Shown: in pieces, positions 37,428 to 46,561 of the stretch | How positions within the stretch are numbered: position 1 is the first letter of the stretch | Layout: each line of letters opens with the position of its first letter | NCBI RefSeq assembly: GCF_013376475.1 | Contig: NZ_CP045508.1 | Coordinates: 1,299,501-1,363,500, forward strand | Length of the DNA stretch: 64,000 nucleotides | Direction: 5' to 3' | From: Desulfolutivibrio sulfoxidireducens | Lineage (GTDB): Bacteria; Desulfobacterota; Desulfovibrionia; Desulfovibrionales; Desulfovibrionaceae | Notes under the pieces: model-generated | The model's input: only the letters and a program-made list of their open reading frames with translations | Told to the model about the DNA's origin: nothing | Databases searched by the model: none | Translations under genes and position numbers: made by a program

Positions 37428-37931
37428 ATGGAAAATGACAAGCCAACGTTTCGAATCATCCGCCTGACCGTAAACGGGGAGACGCGCGTGCTCCATGTAC
37501 AGCCTCACTGGACCCTCTCCAGGGTCCTGCGTCGGGAACTCGGCCTGACCGGGGCCAAGGAGGCCTGCGGCGAGGGCGCATGCGGCGCCTGCACTGTGTT
37601 GATCGACAACGTCGCCACCCCCTCGTGCATGATCCTGGCCGTGGAGCAGGAGGGCAAAAGCATCACCACCATCGAAGGGCTGTCCAAGGACGGCGTCCTG
37701 CACCCCATCCAGGAGGCCTGGCTTGAGGAATACGGCGCCCAATGCGGCTTCTGCTCCCCTGGTATGATTCTGTCCGCCCTGGGCCTGCTGTACAAGACGC
37801 CCGACCCCGACGAGGAGCGGATCAAGGAGGCCCTGGGCGGAAACCTCTGTATCTGCAGCAACTACGAGCACATCATCGCCGCCGTGAAAAGCGCGGCCAG
37901 GAAGATGGCGAAGGAGGTCCGCCATGGCTGA
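37428..37931 (+). CDS. Molybdenum hydroxylase 2Fe-2S subunit
   Basis: 167 residues, xanthine-dehydrogenase-family small subunit. N-terminal plant-type [2Fe-2S] motif CGEGACGACTVL near residues 46-57 plus C-distal Cys, and the helical second cluster with CGFCSPGMI and CICSNY. It transfers electrons from the Mo centre to FAD. It overlaps the large subunit start by 8 bp. Members normally hydroxylate N-heterocycles or aldehydes. Confidence 0.93.
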   Translation: MENDKPTFRIIRLTVNGETRVLHVQPHWTLSRVLRRELGLTGAKEACGEGACGACTVLIDNVATPSCMILAVEQEGKSITTIEGLSKDGVLHPIQEAWLEEYGAQCGFCSPGMILSALGLLYKTPDPDEERIKEALGGNLCICSNYEHIIAAVKSAARKMAKEVRHG

Positions 37932-40296
37932 CACCACGACGGTCGGAAGGTCCGTGCGCCAAAAGGACGGCCGGCCCCGGGTCACGGGGGCGGCCAGGTA
38001 CTACGCGGACGTTTCCTTCAAGGACCTGCTGCACGTCCGTATCCTGCGTAGTCCGTATCCCGCGGCCGGGATTGTCGGCATGGACGTCAAAAGGGCCGAG
38101 GCCCTCCCGGGTGTTCGACTGGTCATGACCCACAGGAATTTCCCCAGGATATTCCGCACCGCGCTGCACTACGTGGGCGACCTGGTCGCCGCCGTGGTGG
38201 CGGACGATGAGGAGATCGCCGAGGAGGCCCTGGAGCTGATTGCCGTGGAATATGTCGCAAAGCCCTTCGTGCTGGATCTTGCGGAGGCCATCGCGCCGGG
38301 CGCGCCCCAGGCCTTCGAGGGCGAGGAGAACTGCCATGACTGGGAATTCCATGCGTTTTTAAGCGACCGGGATCCGGAGACGCGGCTTTTTAAGACCAAG
38401 ACCCCCTCCGACTACAACGGGTTCGGGGACATTGAAAAAGGCTTTGCCGAGGCCGAGGTCATCGTGGAGCAGAAGGGCTTCCGTTATGCCTTTTGCAAGT
38501 CGCCGGCCATGGAGCCCCGGGGCTGCACCGCCCATTTCGACGGGGTCAAAGTGCAGATGTACACCCATTCCCAGGGCCTGCACGACGAGAAGTACTGCCT
38601 GGCCCAGGCCCTGGGCATCGGCTCGGACAAGGTCAACCTGGTGTCGCCCTTCACCGGGTCCAGTTTCGGCGGGAAAAACGCCGACGTGCTCAACCCCAAC
38701 ATGCCGTCCCACTACCTGGCCATCGCCGGCATGGCCAGCCTGGCCCTGCACAGGCCCGTGCACTGCGGCTATTCCCGCGAGGAGGAGATGCTGTGCGGCT
38801 GGTCGCGCGGCACCATCACCGACGTGAAAATCGGGTTCACCAAAAAAGGCGTTCTGACCGCCATGGATTTCTCCCACTGGCAGGAGGTCGGCGCCAGCGG
38901 CGACAAGTACCCTCCGAAAAACGCCATGCTGGCCACGGGCGCGGTGCTGTATTCCCGCAACTGCGAGCACCTGCGCGGCAAGATCCGCTACGTGTACACC
39001 AATCGGTTCGCCTCGGTGGGCTGGCAGGGCTACGGCGCGCCCGAGGGCATCTTCGCGGTGGAGACCACCATGGACATGGCCGCGGAGAAACTCGGCATCG
39101 ACCCCCTGGAACTGCGCCGGATGAACTGCATGCGCACCGGCGACATCGACGCGGGCTGGGATCCCCTGACCTACAAATCCGCCTACATCTCGTCCTCGGG
39201 CATCGAGGAATGCCTGGACGTGGGGGCAAGGCATCTGGACTGGAAAAACGCCTGGCGGCATCCCAGCCAAAAGACCGGACGCGTCCGCCACGGCCTGGGC
39301 GTGGCCATCTTCGCCATGGGCGCCGGACGCCCCGGCCCCGGCAACTCCAGCGAGGCCATGGTCAAGATCTTCCCCGACGGCACGGCCGCCCTGGTCTGCG
39401 CCGTGGCCGACATCGGCCAGGGGCAGCACACCGTGCAATGCCAGATCGTGGCCGAGGTGCTGGGCATCCCCTACGCCAAGGTCGGACTGGTCTGTCATGA
39501 CACGGACTCCACGCCGTTTGCCACCCTGGTGTCCAACAGTTGCGGGACCTGGATCCAGGGCTGGGCCACCTTTGAGGCGGCCATGGACGCCAAACGGCAA
39601 CTCCTGCGTCTGGCGGCGGACAAGCTGGAGGCAGGGCCCGAGGAACTGGAAGTGTGGGAGGGGGGGGTCCGTCTCATCGCCGCGCCCGGCACGGGCGTCA
39701 CCTTCAAGGAGGCCTTCGGCCCCATCGGACACTACGGCGGGCGGCACGAGATCGTCGGCTACTACGTCAACGACTCCCCCCATCCCAACTGCCTGCGGGA
39801 AGGCCGAAAGGACGAGCTCTACATCCCCAAGGAGAAGGGCGCGCAGTTCATCTCCCTGGACGTGGACACCGAGACCGGCATGGTCAATAACGTCCGGGTG
39901 ATCATGGTCCAGAACGTGGGCCGGGCGCTGCATCCCAAGATCGTGGAGGGCCAACTCCTGACCGCCCGCCACGGGGTGGAGCACGCGGTGCTGGGCGACG
40001 AATGCATCGCGGACCCGCGCCACGGCTGGCTCCTCAATCCCAACTTCATCGACTACAAGCACGCCACGATCATGGATTGCGTCGTGGAGCCGTTCGTCCT
40101 CGAAATCCCCGGGGACCGATCGCATCCGTTCGGGGCCACCGCCTGCGGCGAGGGCGCCGCCTGTCCGACCCTGGCCGCCTTCTCCAACGCCATCTACAAC
40201 GCCACCGGCGTCCGGCTCGTCGAGACGCCGTTCACCCCGGCCAGAATCCTGGCCGGTCTGGGCAAGATCCCGGCCAAAGGGAGAAAAAACGCATGA
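37924..40296 (+). CDS. Molybdenum hydroxylase large (Mo-pterin) subunit
   Basis: 790 residues, xanthine dehydrogenase/CO dehydrogenase superfamily, cytoplasmic, no signal peptide. SPFTGSSFGGKNADV and GQGQHTVQ bind the molybdopterin; the base Glu lies in GATACGEGAACPTLAAFSNA near the C-terminus. It lacks the CO dehydrogenase AYRCSFR loop, so it is not a CO dehydrogenase. The substrate is unknown; the context (BCCT and EamA transporters) suggests a nitrogen heterocycle or betaine-like compound. It follows the 2Fe-2S subunit and precedes the FAD subunit with an ATGA overlap. Confidence 0.92.
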   Translation: MADTTTVGRSVRQKDGRPRVTGAARYYADVSFKDLLHVRILRSPYPAAGIVGMDVKRAEALPGVRLVMTHRNFPRIFRTALHYVGDLVAAVVADDEEIAEEALELIAVEYVAKPFVLDLAEAIAPGAPQAFEGEENCHDWEFHAFLSDRDPETRLFKTKTPSDYNGFGDIEKGFAEAEVIVEQKGFRYAFCKSPAMEPRGCTAHFDGVKVQMYTHSQGLHDEKYCLAQALGIGSDKVNLVSPFTGSSFGGKNADVLNPNMPSHYLAIAGMASLALHRPVHCGYSREEEMLCGWSRGTITDVKIGFTKKGVLTAMDFSHWQEVGASGDKYPPKNAMLATGAVLYSRNCEHLRGKIRYVYTNRFASVGWQGYGAPEGIFAVETTMDMAAEKLGIDPLELRRMNCMRTGDIDAGWDPLTYKSAYISSSGIEECLDVGARHLDWKNAWRHPSQKTGRVRHGLGVAIFAMGAGRPGPGNSSEAMVKIFPDGTAALVCAVADIGQGQHTVQCQIVAEVLGIPYAKVGLVCHDTDSTPFATLVSNSCGTWIQGWATFEAAMDAKRQLLRLAADKLEAGPEELEVWEGGVRLIAAPGTGVTFKEAFGPIGHYGGRHEIVGYYVNDSPHPNCLREGRKDELYIPKEKGAQFISLDVDTETGMVNNVRVIMVQNVGRALHPKIVEGQLLTARHGVEHAVLGDECIADPRHGWLLNPNFIDYKHATIMDCVVEPFVLEIPGDRSHPFGATACGEGAACPTLAAFSNAIYNATGVRLVETPFTPARILAGLGKIPAKGRKNA

Positions 40297-41273
40297 AACG
40301 GTTCACGCACATCGATCCGGCCACAGTCGATGAGGCCGTCTTCCTTCTGGGGGAATACCAGGGCGCGGCCCGGGTCATCGCCGGCGGCAGCGACCTTGTG
40401 GGCGGCCTGAAAGACAACCTGTGGATGCGCTATCCCCAGGCCGTGATCAACCTTAAGCGCATCCCCGGGCTCAGGGACATCCGCGCCGAGGCCGACGGTC
40501 TGCACCTCGGGGCCCTGGCCACCCTGACCGAGGTGGCCGAATCCGCAGCCGTCCGGGACGGCTGGCCGGGGCTGGCCGAAGCGGCCGGACGTACCGGGTC
40601 GCCCCTTTTGCGCAACATCGGCACCATCGCCGGGAACATCTGCCAGGAGAACCGCTGCTGGTACTTCCGGTACCCGCACAAGCTCGGCGGCCGCATCGAC
40701 TGCGTCCGCAAGGGCGGCACGCGCTGTCTGGCCGTGACCGGAGACCATCGCTACCATTCCATCTTCGGCGCGGTGAAAAAATGCATCGCCGTCAACCCCG
40801 GCGACACCGCCCCGGCCCTGGTGGCCCTGGGTGCCGTGGTCAGGACCAGCAAGCGCGCCATTCCCATCGACGGGTTCTTCTCGGCGGAGCTTGGGCCGCA
40901 GTCCACAGTGCTCGATCACGACGAGATCGTCACTGAGGTGTTCGTGCCGCTCCCGGAAAAGGGGGCCGCCAGCGCGTTTAAAAAAATCGCCATCCGCAAG
41001 TCCATCGACTTCGCCGTGGTCAACTGCGCCGCCGCCGTGACCCTTGTCGATGGCGACGTGGCGGCCGCGCGCATCTGCTTAAACGGCGTGCATAACAACC
41101 CCCGCCGGTGCGAAGCGTCCGAAGCCGTCCTGATCGGCCGCCCGCTGAACGAGGAGACGGCCGGGGAGGCCGGGGAACTGGCCGTGGCCCAGGCCAGGCC
41201 ACTTCTGATGAACGCCTTCAAGGTGCCCATGGCCAGGACCATCGTGGCCGACACCCTGCTGGCCTGCGCCTGA
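40293..41273 (+). CDS. Molybdenum hydroxylase FAD subunit with extra Cys cluster
   Basis: 326 residues. FAD motifs AGGSDLVGGLK near 30 and NIGTIAGNICQ near 108. Between them and the C-terminal domain are CWYFR, DCVRKGGTRC and AVKKC, four Cys spaced as in the [4Fe-4S] insertion of the HcrB/PaoB group. That suggests electrons travel to a ferredoxin-type or low-potential partner. The start overlaps the large subunit stop (ATGA). Confidence 0.88.
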   Translation: MKRFTHIDPATVDEAVFLLGEYQGAARVIAGGSDLVGGLKDNLWMRYPQAVINLKRIPGLRDIRAEADGLHLGALATLTEVAESAAVRDGWPGLAEAAGRTGSPLLRNIGTIAGNICQENRCWYFRYPHKLGGRIDCVRKGGTRCLAVTGDHRYHSIFGAVKKCIAVNPGDTAPALVALGAVVRTSKRAIPIDGFFSAELGPQSTVLDHDEIVTEVFVPLPEKGAASAFKKIAIRKSIDFAVVNCAAAVTLVDGDVAAARICLNGVHNNPRRCEASEAVLIGRPLNEETAGEAGELAVAQARPLLMNAFKVPMARTIVADTLLACA

Positions 41274-41393
41274 TCGGAACCACGGCGTCGGAACCGGTTC
41301 GCCCCGCTTGGCGTGCGCCTGATGCGGGGCATGACCCCGGGTGACAGCATCCCGGGCCGGCAAACGCCACCAGCGAAAAAGGACGGACAGGAC

Positions 41394-42020
41394 ATGAACC
41401 AGCGCATAGCCGCCGTCGCCGGACTCATCCTCGCCGCCGGACGCTCCAGCCGGATGGGCAGGGACAAGCTCTCCCTGCCTTTCCGGGGGCTGCCCCTGCT
41501 CCAGCATGTCATCAACGCCGCGCGCGGCTCAAGCCTGGCCCGGGTGGTCGTGGTCCTGCAAAAGGACTCCTGTCTCCCGGGCCTTCTGGACCTGAACGGG
41601 TGTGAGACGGTCCTGGTCTCCCGGCCGGCGGACCAGGCCGCATCCTTTCGGGCCGGACTTCGGGCCGTCATGGACGACGCGGAGGGCTGCATGGTCCTGC
41701 ATGGCGATCAGCCGCTTGTCGTGAAAGAGACGATCGACCACCTGATATGGGCCTATTCCCAGCAGCCCGACTACATGATCGCGCCAGTCCAGGAGGATCT
41801 GCGCGGCACCCCGGTCGTTGTGCCCCGGGGGTGGTTCCCCAAGGCCATGGAGACACAAGGGGACGCCGTGGTTCGAAAGCTGGTGGCCATGCCCGGCCTG
41901 ACCCTGCGGTTGGTGAAAATCCACGACATCGGACCCTATATCGGCATCGACACGGAACATGAATACCGGCGGCTGCTGGCGCGCCATGAGGCCCGCCCGG
42001 CGGCGGGAACCGCGGCGTGA
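41394..42020 (+). CDS. MocA-like molybdenum cofactor nucleotidyltransferase
   Basis: 208 residues. LILAAGRSSRMGRDKL is the NTP-binding signature, VVVVLQ and GDQPLV follow. Members add CMP to molybdopterin for xanthine-dehydrogenase-type enzymes. Located directly after the three hydroxylase genes, so it most likely prepares their cofactor. ATG 41394 is preceded by GGACGGACAGG. Confidence 0.85.
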   Translation: MNQRIAAVAGLILAAGRSSRMGRDKLSLPFRGLPLLQHVINAARGSSLARVVVVLQKDSCLPGLLDLNGCETVLVSRPADQAASFRAGLRAVMDDAEGCMVLHGDQPLVVKETIDHLIWAYSQQPDYMIAPVQEDLRGTPVVVPRGWFPKAMETQGDAVVRKLVAMPGLTLRLVKIHDIGPYIGIDTEHEYRRLLARHEARPAAGTAA

Positions 42021-42130
42021 ACCAGGCATCGGCCAAGCCGTCGCGCCCGGTCCCGAAAAGCGTCGGCCGGGCACGGCGGCGGATCCGCGGTCCCGGTCCC
42101 GAGAGGGCACGTCCCCCTTTTGCAACAGGT

Positions 42131-42159
42131 CGTCCGCAACCGTGACGGTGTTGCGGACG
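42131..42159 (+). other. Perfect hairpin immediately before the BCCT ribosome site
   Basis: CGTCCGCAAC (42131-42140) and GTTGCGGACG (42150-42159), 10-bp stem, 9-base loop. The 3' arm touches the GAGGAGG ribosome site of the transporter. No U-tract. It may be a translational or processing element between the hydroxylase operon and the transporter gene. Confidence 0.6.
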
Positions 42160-42169
42160 AGGAGGCATC

Positions 42170-43744
42170 ATGTCGCAGTATGAACATCCCCAGGTTGTCG
42201 CCGCGTGCGCGGCCTCCCCGGCCGCGAAAAGCCCGATCCGCAAGATGTGCTTTTTGGGAACGATGTTCCTCGTTCTCGCCAGCGGTTTCCCGCTCCTGGC
42301 ATATCCCGAGGCTGGAGAGCGGGTCATCAACAGCCTTTTCACCTTCGTAACGGTCAAATTGGGCTGGCTCTACCTCCTTTCGGGCATGGGCTCCCTGTCG
42401 CTGATCCTGTGGTTCGCGTTTGGTCCGCTTGGTCACAAACGCCTGGGGGAGAAGGTCGAATACTCCACGTTTTCCTGGCTGGGCATGCTGTTTTGCGCCG
42501 GAGTGGGGGCGGGCATCATGTTCGGCGGTTCCATCGACTGGGCGTACTACATGAAATATTCCCTGCAGGGCGCGGCCGTGGGCTCGCTGGAGAACGCCCG
42601 GATGGGGTGCGCCTACGGCATGTTCCACTGGGGGCCGGTGTGCTGGGCCATCTACGCCACCCTGGCCGTGCCCATCGGCTACAGCTACTATGTGAAAAAG
42701 GTGCCCGTTCTGAACCTCTCCCAGGTCTGCGCCGAGCTTTTGGGCGATAGAGCGCACGCCTGGCCCGGCAAGGTCGTCGATATCCTGTTCATGGCCGGAC
42801 TGGTGGGCGGCTCGGCGACGGCCCTGGGTCTGGGCGTTCCCATTGTGGCCGCGGCCGTGGCCTCGGTGGCCGGGATCGAGCTTTCCTTTCCGCTGGAATG
42901 CGCCACCTTGGCCGGCGTGACCCTCATCTTCTCGGTCACCTCCTCCCTGGGCCTGAAAAGGGGCATGTGCAGGCTCTCCGACATCAACGTCTATCTGGCG
43001 TTGGGCCTTTTGGCCTTTGTCTTTCTCGTCGGGCCGACGCTGTTCCTCACGGACATGGGCATCTCTTCCCTGGGCCTTCTGGCCTCCCAATTCGTCCGCA
43101 TGGCCACCTGGATCGACCCGGCGGGAGAAAACGGATTCACCCAGTCCTGGACCGTTTTCTATTACGCCTGGTTTGTGGCCTACGCCCCGTTCATGAGCCT
43201 TTTTATCGCCAAGATCTCCCGTGGGCGGACGGTGCGTCAGGTCGCCCTGGGGCCAGTGATACTGGCCTCTTTGGGCTGTGGCTGCTTTTACATGATATTC
43301 GGTAACTTCGGTCTCCATTTGCAGCTCACGGGCCAGCTCGACGTGGTGAACATGGTCAAGACCGGAAGCGGCGCCACGGCCATCATGGCCATTGCGGATT
43401 TCATCCCGTTTTCCGCACTGTACAGGCTTCTGTTCGCCGCGGTCACCGCCATATGCATGGCGACCACGTTCGACGCGGTGTCATTCGCCCTGGCCGCCAC
43501 CACCACCCGCACGCTCTCCCCGGACGAGGAGCCCGCCCGCTGGAACAGGCTTTTCTGGGCCATCTCCCTGGGGCTTTTGCCCTCGGGCATACTGTTCATC
43601 AATGGCCCGCTGTCCGTGCTCCAGACCGCATCCATCGTGGTGGGGCTGCCCGTGTTGTGCGTCGTCTGGCTCGGCGTGGCCTCGTTTCTTACGGAGTATC
43701 GTCGCACGGGCTGGGTGATCGACCAGACAAAACCGGAGGCGTAG
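42170..43744 (+). CDS. BCCT-family betaine/carnitine/choline-type transporter
   Basis: 524 residues with about 12 membrane spans. The family signature region is visible in GMFHWGPVCWAIYATLAVPIG, and GVGAGIMFGGSIDWAYY carries the substrate-site aromatic residues. BCCT proteins move quaternary ammonium compounds. GAGGAGG lies seven bases before the ATG. It lies 149 bp after the MocA-like gene in the same direction and probably belongs to the same catabolic unit, which would make the hydroxylase substrate a betaine such as trigonelline; this is inference. Confidence 0.88.
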   Translation: MSQYEHPQVVAACAASPAAKSPIRKMCFLGTMFLVLASGFPLLAYPEAGERVINSLFTFVTVKLGWLYLLSGMGSLSLILWFAFGPLGHKRLGEKVEYSTFSWLGMLFCAGVGAGIMFGGSIDWAYYMKYSLQGAAVGSLENARMGCAYGMFHWGPVCWAIYATLAVPIGYSYYVKKVPVLNLSQVCAELLGDRAHAWPGKVVDILFMAGLVGGSATALGLGVPIVAAAVASVAGIELSFPLECATLAGVTLIFSVTSSLGLKRGMCRLSDINVYLALGLLAFVFLVGPTLFLTDMGISSLGLLASQFVRMATWIDPAGENGFTQSWTVFYYAWFVAYAPFMSLFIAKISRGRTVRQVALGPVILASLGCGCFYMIFGNFGLHLQLTGQLDVVNMVKTGSGATAIMAIADFIPFSALYRLLFAAVTAICMATTFDAVSFALAATTTRTLSPDEEPARWNRLFWAISLGLLPSGILFINGPLSVLQTASIVVGLPVLCVVWLGVASFLTEYRRTGWVIDQTKPEA

Positions 43745-43933
43745 GAGATTTCGCAGGTGGTTTTCGCGGATTGAAACCGATACCGTCCAATACATTCGGC
43801 CGCATTCGGCTGGCCGGCGCTGTTCCCTTTCCCACGGAAGCCACCCGGCAAAAGCGCCTTTGCGAAGGCGACGTGCCAGGCCGGGCCTGGCCGGGACACA
43901 CGCGCCGGTCCACACCGCCCCCCCCGCCCCGGC

Positions 43934-45343
43934 TCAAGGCGCCGCGTGGCGTCCGGGCCGCGGCTCCGCCGCCATCCCCCTCGGGGTCTGGCAGACCATG
44001 TCCAGGCCGTATTCCTTGATCTTGCGGTACAGGGTCTTGCGCCCGATGCCGAGCATGTTCGCCGCCAGGGTCCGATTGTTGGACACGTACTCGAGCACGC
44101 GCACGATGAACTCCCGCTCGTGCTGCTCCAGGGTGGGAAAAGGCATGCAGTTCCCCGAATCGTCCAGGCACTTGGCGATGTCGTTGGGCAGGCATTTCCG
44201 GGTGATCAGATCGTTCTCGGCAAGGATGATGCCGCGTTCGATGACGTTGCGCAGTTCGCGGACGTTGCCCGGCCAGTGGTAGGACATCAGACACTGCAAA
44301 GCCTGGCTGGACAGCTTGTAGGGCTGGCGATCCGGATAGAGATGCCCCAGGAAAAACTCCAGCAGCAAGGGGATGTCCTCCTTGCGCTCGCGCAGGGGAG
44401 GTATCTCGATGCGGAAAACGTTGAGGCGATGGAACAAGGCCTCATGGAAGCGCCCCGTCTCCACCTCCTTGACCAGGTTGCGGTTGGTGGCGAAGAAGAA
44501 ACGGATGTTTACGCTCCGCTCGTCCTTGTCGCCCACCCGGCGGTATTTCTGGGACTCCAGGATGCGCAGGAGCATGGACTGCACTTCCAGGGAAAGCTCG
44601 CCCACCTCGTCAAAGAACAGGGACCCGTTGTTGGCCAGGGAAAGCAGGCCGTCCTGGGAATCGACAGCCCCGGTGAAGGCTCCCTTGCAATAGCCGAACA
44701 GTTCGCTACGCAACAGCTCCTTGTTGAACGCGCCGCAGTTCTTGACGATGAGGTGCTTTTCGGCCCGGCTGCTTCTGTGGTGCAGGGCGTTGACCACGAT
44801 GTTCTTGCCCACGCCGCTTTCCCCGGTGATGAGCACCGGGGTGAGGGTCGGCGCGACCTTGTCGATGAGGTAGCGGATCTCCGAGACGGCCGCGGAGTGG
44901 CCGATGAGATGGCTCAGGGGCTCGCTGTTCTTGTTTTGCCGCAACAGATGCAGTTCCTTGTGCAGCATGGAACGTTGATAGGCGCGTTCGATGATCAGGG
45001 TCAGCCGGTCCAGGGAAAAGGGCTTGGTGATGTAGTCATAGGCCCCGATCTTCATGGCCTCGACGGCATTGGTGACCTCGGAATACCCGGTGATCATGAT
45101 CACTTCCACATGGGGCATGGTCTCCCGGAAACGCTCCAGCAACTGCATGCCGTTGCCGTCGGGCAGGCGGACATCCAGGACGATGACGTCGAAATTCTGT
45201 TGCGCCGCCAGTTTCAAGGCCTGGCCCGCGGTCGTGGCGGTCGTGATCTTGCGGTTGGCCGAGGCCATTTCCTTCTGGACGAGCCTGCAGATGGACGGCT
45301 CATCGTCCACCACGAGAATATTGATGAAATCGGAAGTGTACAT
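43934..45343 (-). CDS. NtrC-family sigma-54 response regulator
   Basis: 469 residues. Receiver with D13/D14 and phospho-acceptor D57 (VIVLDVRLPD), AAA+ domain with ITGESGVGKN, intact GAFTGA and SLFFDEVGE, and Fis-type helix-turn-helix (TLAANMLGIGRKTLYRKI). It follows the PAS kinase gene by nine bases, so kinase and regulator form a two-component pair. It is in the operon led by the iron alcohol dehydrogenase, and therefore probably activates the two divergent sigma-54 promoters upstream. Confidence 0.93.
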   Translation of the reverse strand: MYTSDFINILVVDDEPSICRLVQKEMASANRKITTATTAGQALKLAAQQNFDVIVLDVRLPDGNGMQLLERFRETMPHVEVIMITGYSEVTNAVEAMKIGAYDYITKPFSLDRLTLIIERAYQRSMLHKELHLLRQNKNSEPLSHLIGHSAAVSEIRYLIDKVAPTLTPVLITGESGVGKNIVVNALHHRSSRAEKHLIVKNCGAFNKELLRSELFGYCKGAFTGAVDSQDGLLSLANNGSLFFDEVGELSLEVQSMLLRILESQKYRRVGDKDERSVNIRFFFATNRNLVKEVETGRFHEALFHRLNVFRIEIPPLRERKEDIPLLLEFFLGHLYPDRQPYKLSSQALQCLMSYHWPGNVRELRNVIERGIILAENDLITRKCLPNDIAKCLDDSGNCMPFPTLEQHEREFIVRVLEYVSNNRTLAANMLGIGRKTLYRKIKEYGLDMVCQTPRGMAAEPRPGRHAAP

Positions 45344-45352
45344 GGCTCGGCC

Positions 45353-46561
45353 TCATTCCACGCAATACGGCAAGATGGTTTCGAAGGATGCGCCTTCGGC
45401 GTAGGTGCCGTCGACGGTGATCTCGCCTCCATGATTTTTGATGATATTATAACACGTGGAAAGCCCTATGCCTATACCCTGGCCGGCCGGTTTGGTCGTG
45501 AAAAACGGATCGAAGAGTTTGTCCAGGTTATCCTTGGGAATGCCGTGCCCCGTGTCGATGACCTTGAGCAGGACCATGCGGCCCTCGACCGCGGTGTGGA
45601 TGGAAATCTCGCCGGAATCCCTGACCGCGTCCAGGGCGTTGAGCACGAGATTGAGCATGACCTGCATGAGCTCGCCGGGGTGGCCCAGGACGTAGGGCTC
45701 CTTTTCCGAGAGGGAAAGGCTGATCACGTTCCGGGGCAGCCTGGACAGGCGCGGATGTAAAAGCTGCAGGCAGTTCCTGACCACGTCGTTGAGGTTCACG
45801 ATGGAAGAGATGCGGGACCCGCGATGCCCGAAGGTCAGCAGGTTGCGCACAATCTCCGAGCATCTGCTGCATTCCTTGAGAATGATCTCCAGGTATTCCC
45901 TGAACACTTCCTGGATGTCCGGGTGGATGCCGTCCCGCCCCGGATTTTTGGCCAGCTTTTCCAGGCGGTGGAAGAGGGCCTCGGCAAAGCCGCTGATGCT
46001 GGTGAGCGGATTGTTGATCTCGTGGGCCACGCCCTCGGCCAAAACGCCGATGGTGGCCATGCGCTCGGCCTGGAGATATTTCGCCTGGTACTGCTTCTCC
46101 AGGGTCACGTCGCGTTGCAGGAGGATGGCCCGGTTGGGGTGGCCATGGGCATCGCGCATGAGCGAGGCCGTACACTCGATCTGCCTTTTCTCGCCGTTTA
46201 GGGCCATGATCTCCAGGTGGCGGCACACCCGCCCGGCCCCCTCCATGGCCTGGGTCAGGGCGCAGTGCGAACAGGGCCTGTCCTGGCCCTTGAAGATCTG
46301 GTGGCAGGTCCGGCCGTGGGGATCCACGTCGGGAAAGCGTTCCCGGAAGGCGTCATTGACCGAGAGGATCTCGTAGTCGAGCGTCAGCACGGCCATCACG
46401 TCGGGGATGCCGTTTAAGATGGCCTGGATGTCCTGGCGTTTCTGATTCAGTTCGATATTGGAGGCCCGCAGCTCGCTGATGGTCCGCTGCACCTCCTTGA
46501 AATAACCGAGCTTGATCGATTCGATGCCGATGATTTCGTCAAGGCTCGTGGGGTGCGACAT
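45353..46561 (-). CDS. PAS sensor histidine kinase (NtrB-type) with Cys-rich PAS
   Basis: 402 residues, soluble. N-terminal coiled region, a PAS domain ~45-165, HisKA with AEGVAHEINNPLTS, and HATPase with NLVLNALDA, DTGHGI and GIGIGLS. The PAS contains CHQIFKGQDRPCSHC plus another Cys, a spacing suggestive of a metal or redox site. ATG 46561 overlaps the alcohol dehydrogenase stop by one base (TGATG), and the regulator gene follows. It probably senses a metabolite of alcohol oxidation or redox state. Confidence 0.9.
   Translation of the reverse strand: MSHPTSLDEIIGIESIKLGYFKEVQRTISELRASNIELNQKRQDIQAILNGIPDVMAVLTLDYEILSVNDAFRERFPDVDPHGRTCHQIFKGQDRPCSHCALTQAMEGAGRVCRHLEIMALNGEKRQIECTASLMRDAHGHPNRAILLQRDVTLEKQYQAKYLQAERMATIGVLAEGVAHEINNPLTSISGFAEALFHRLEKLAKNPGRDGIHPDIQEVFREYLEIILKECSRCSEIVRNLLTFGHRGSRISSIVNLNDVVRNCLQLLHPRLSRLPRNVISLSLSEKEPYVLGHPGELMQVMLNLVLNALDAVRDSGEISIHTAVEGRMVLLKVIDTGHGIPKDNLDKLFDPFFTTKPAGQGIGIGLSTCYNIIKNHGGEITVDGTYAEGASFETILPYCVE

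Noticed and set aside
37924-40296. Carbon monoxide dehydrogenase large subunit
   Set aside because: The characteristic Cys-containing active-site loop is absent; only the general Mo hydroxylase motifs are present.
43745-43933. Terminator between the converging BCCT and regulator genes
   Set aside because: GC-rich but no clear stem with a T-tract was found.
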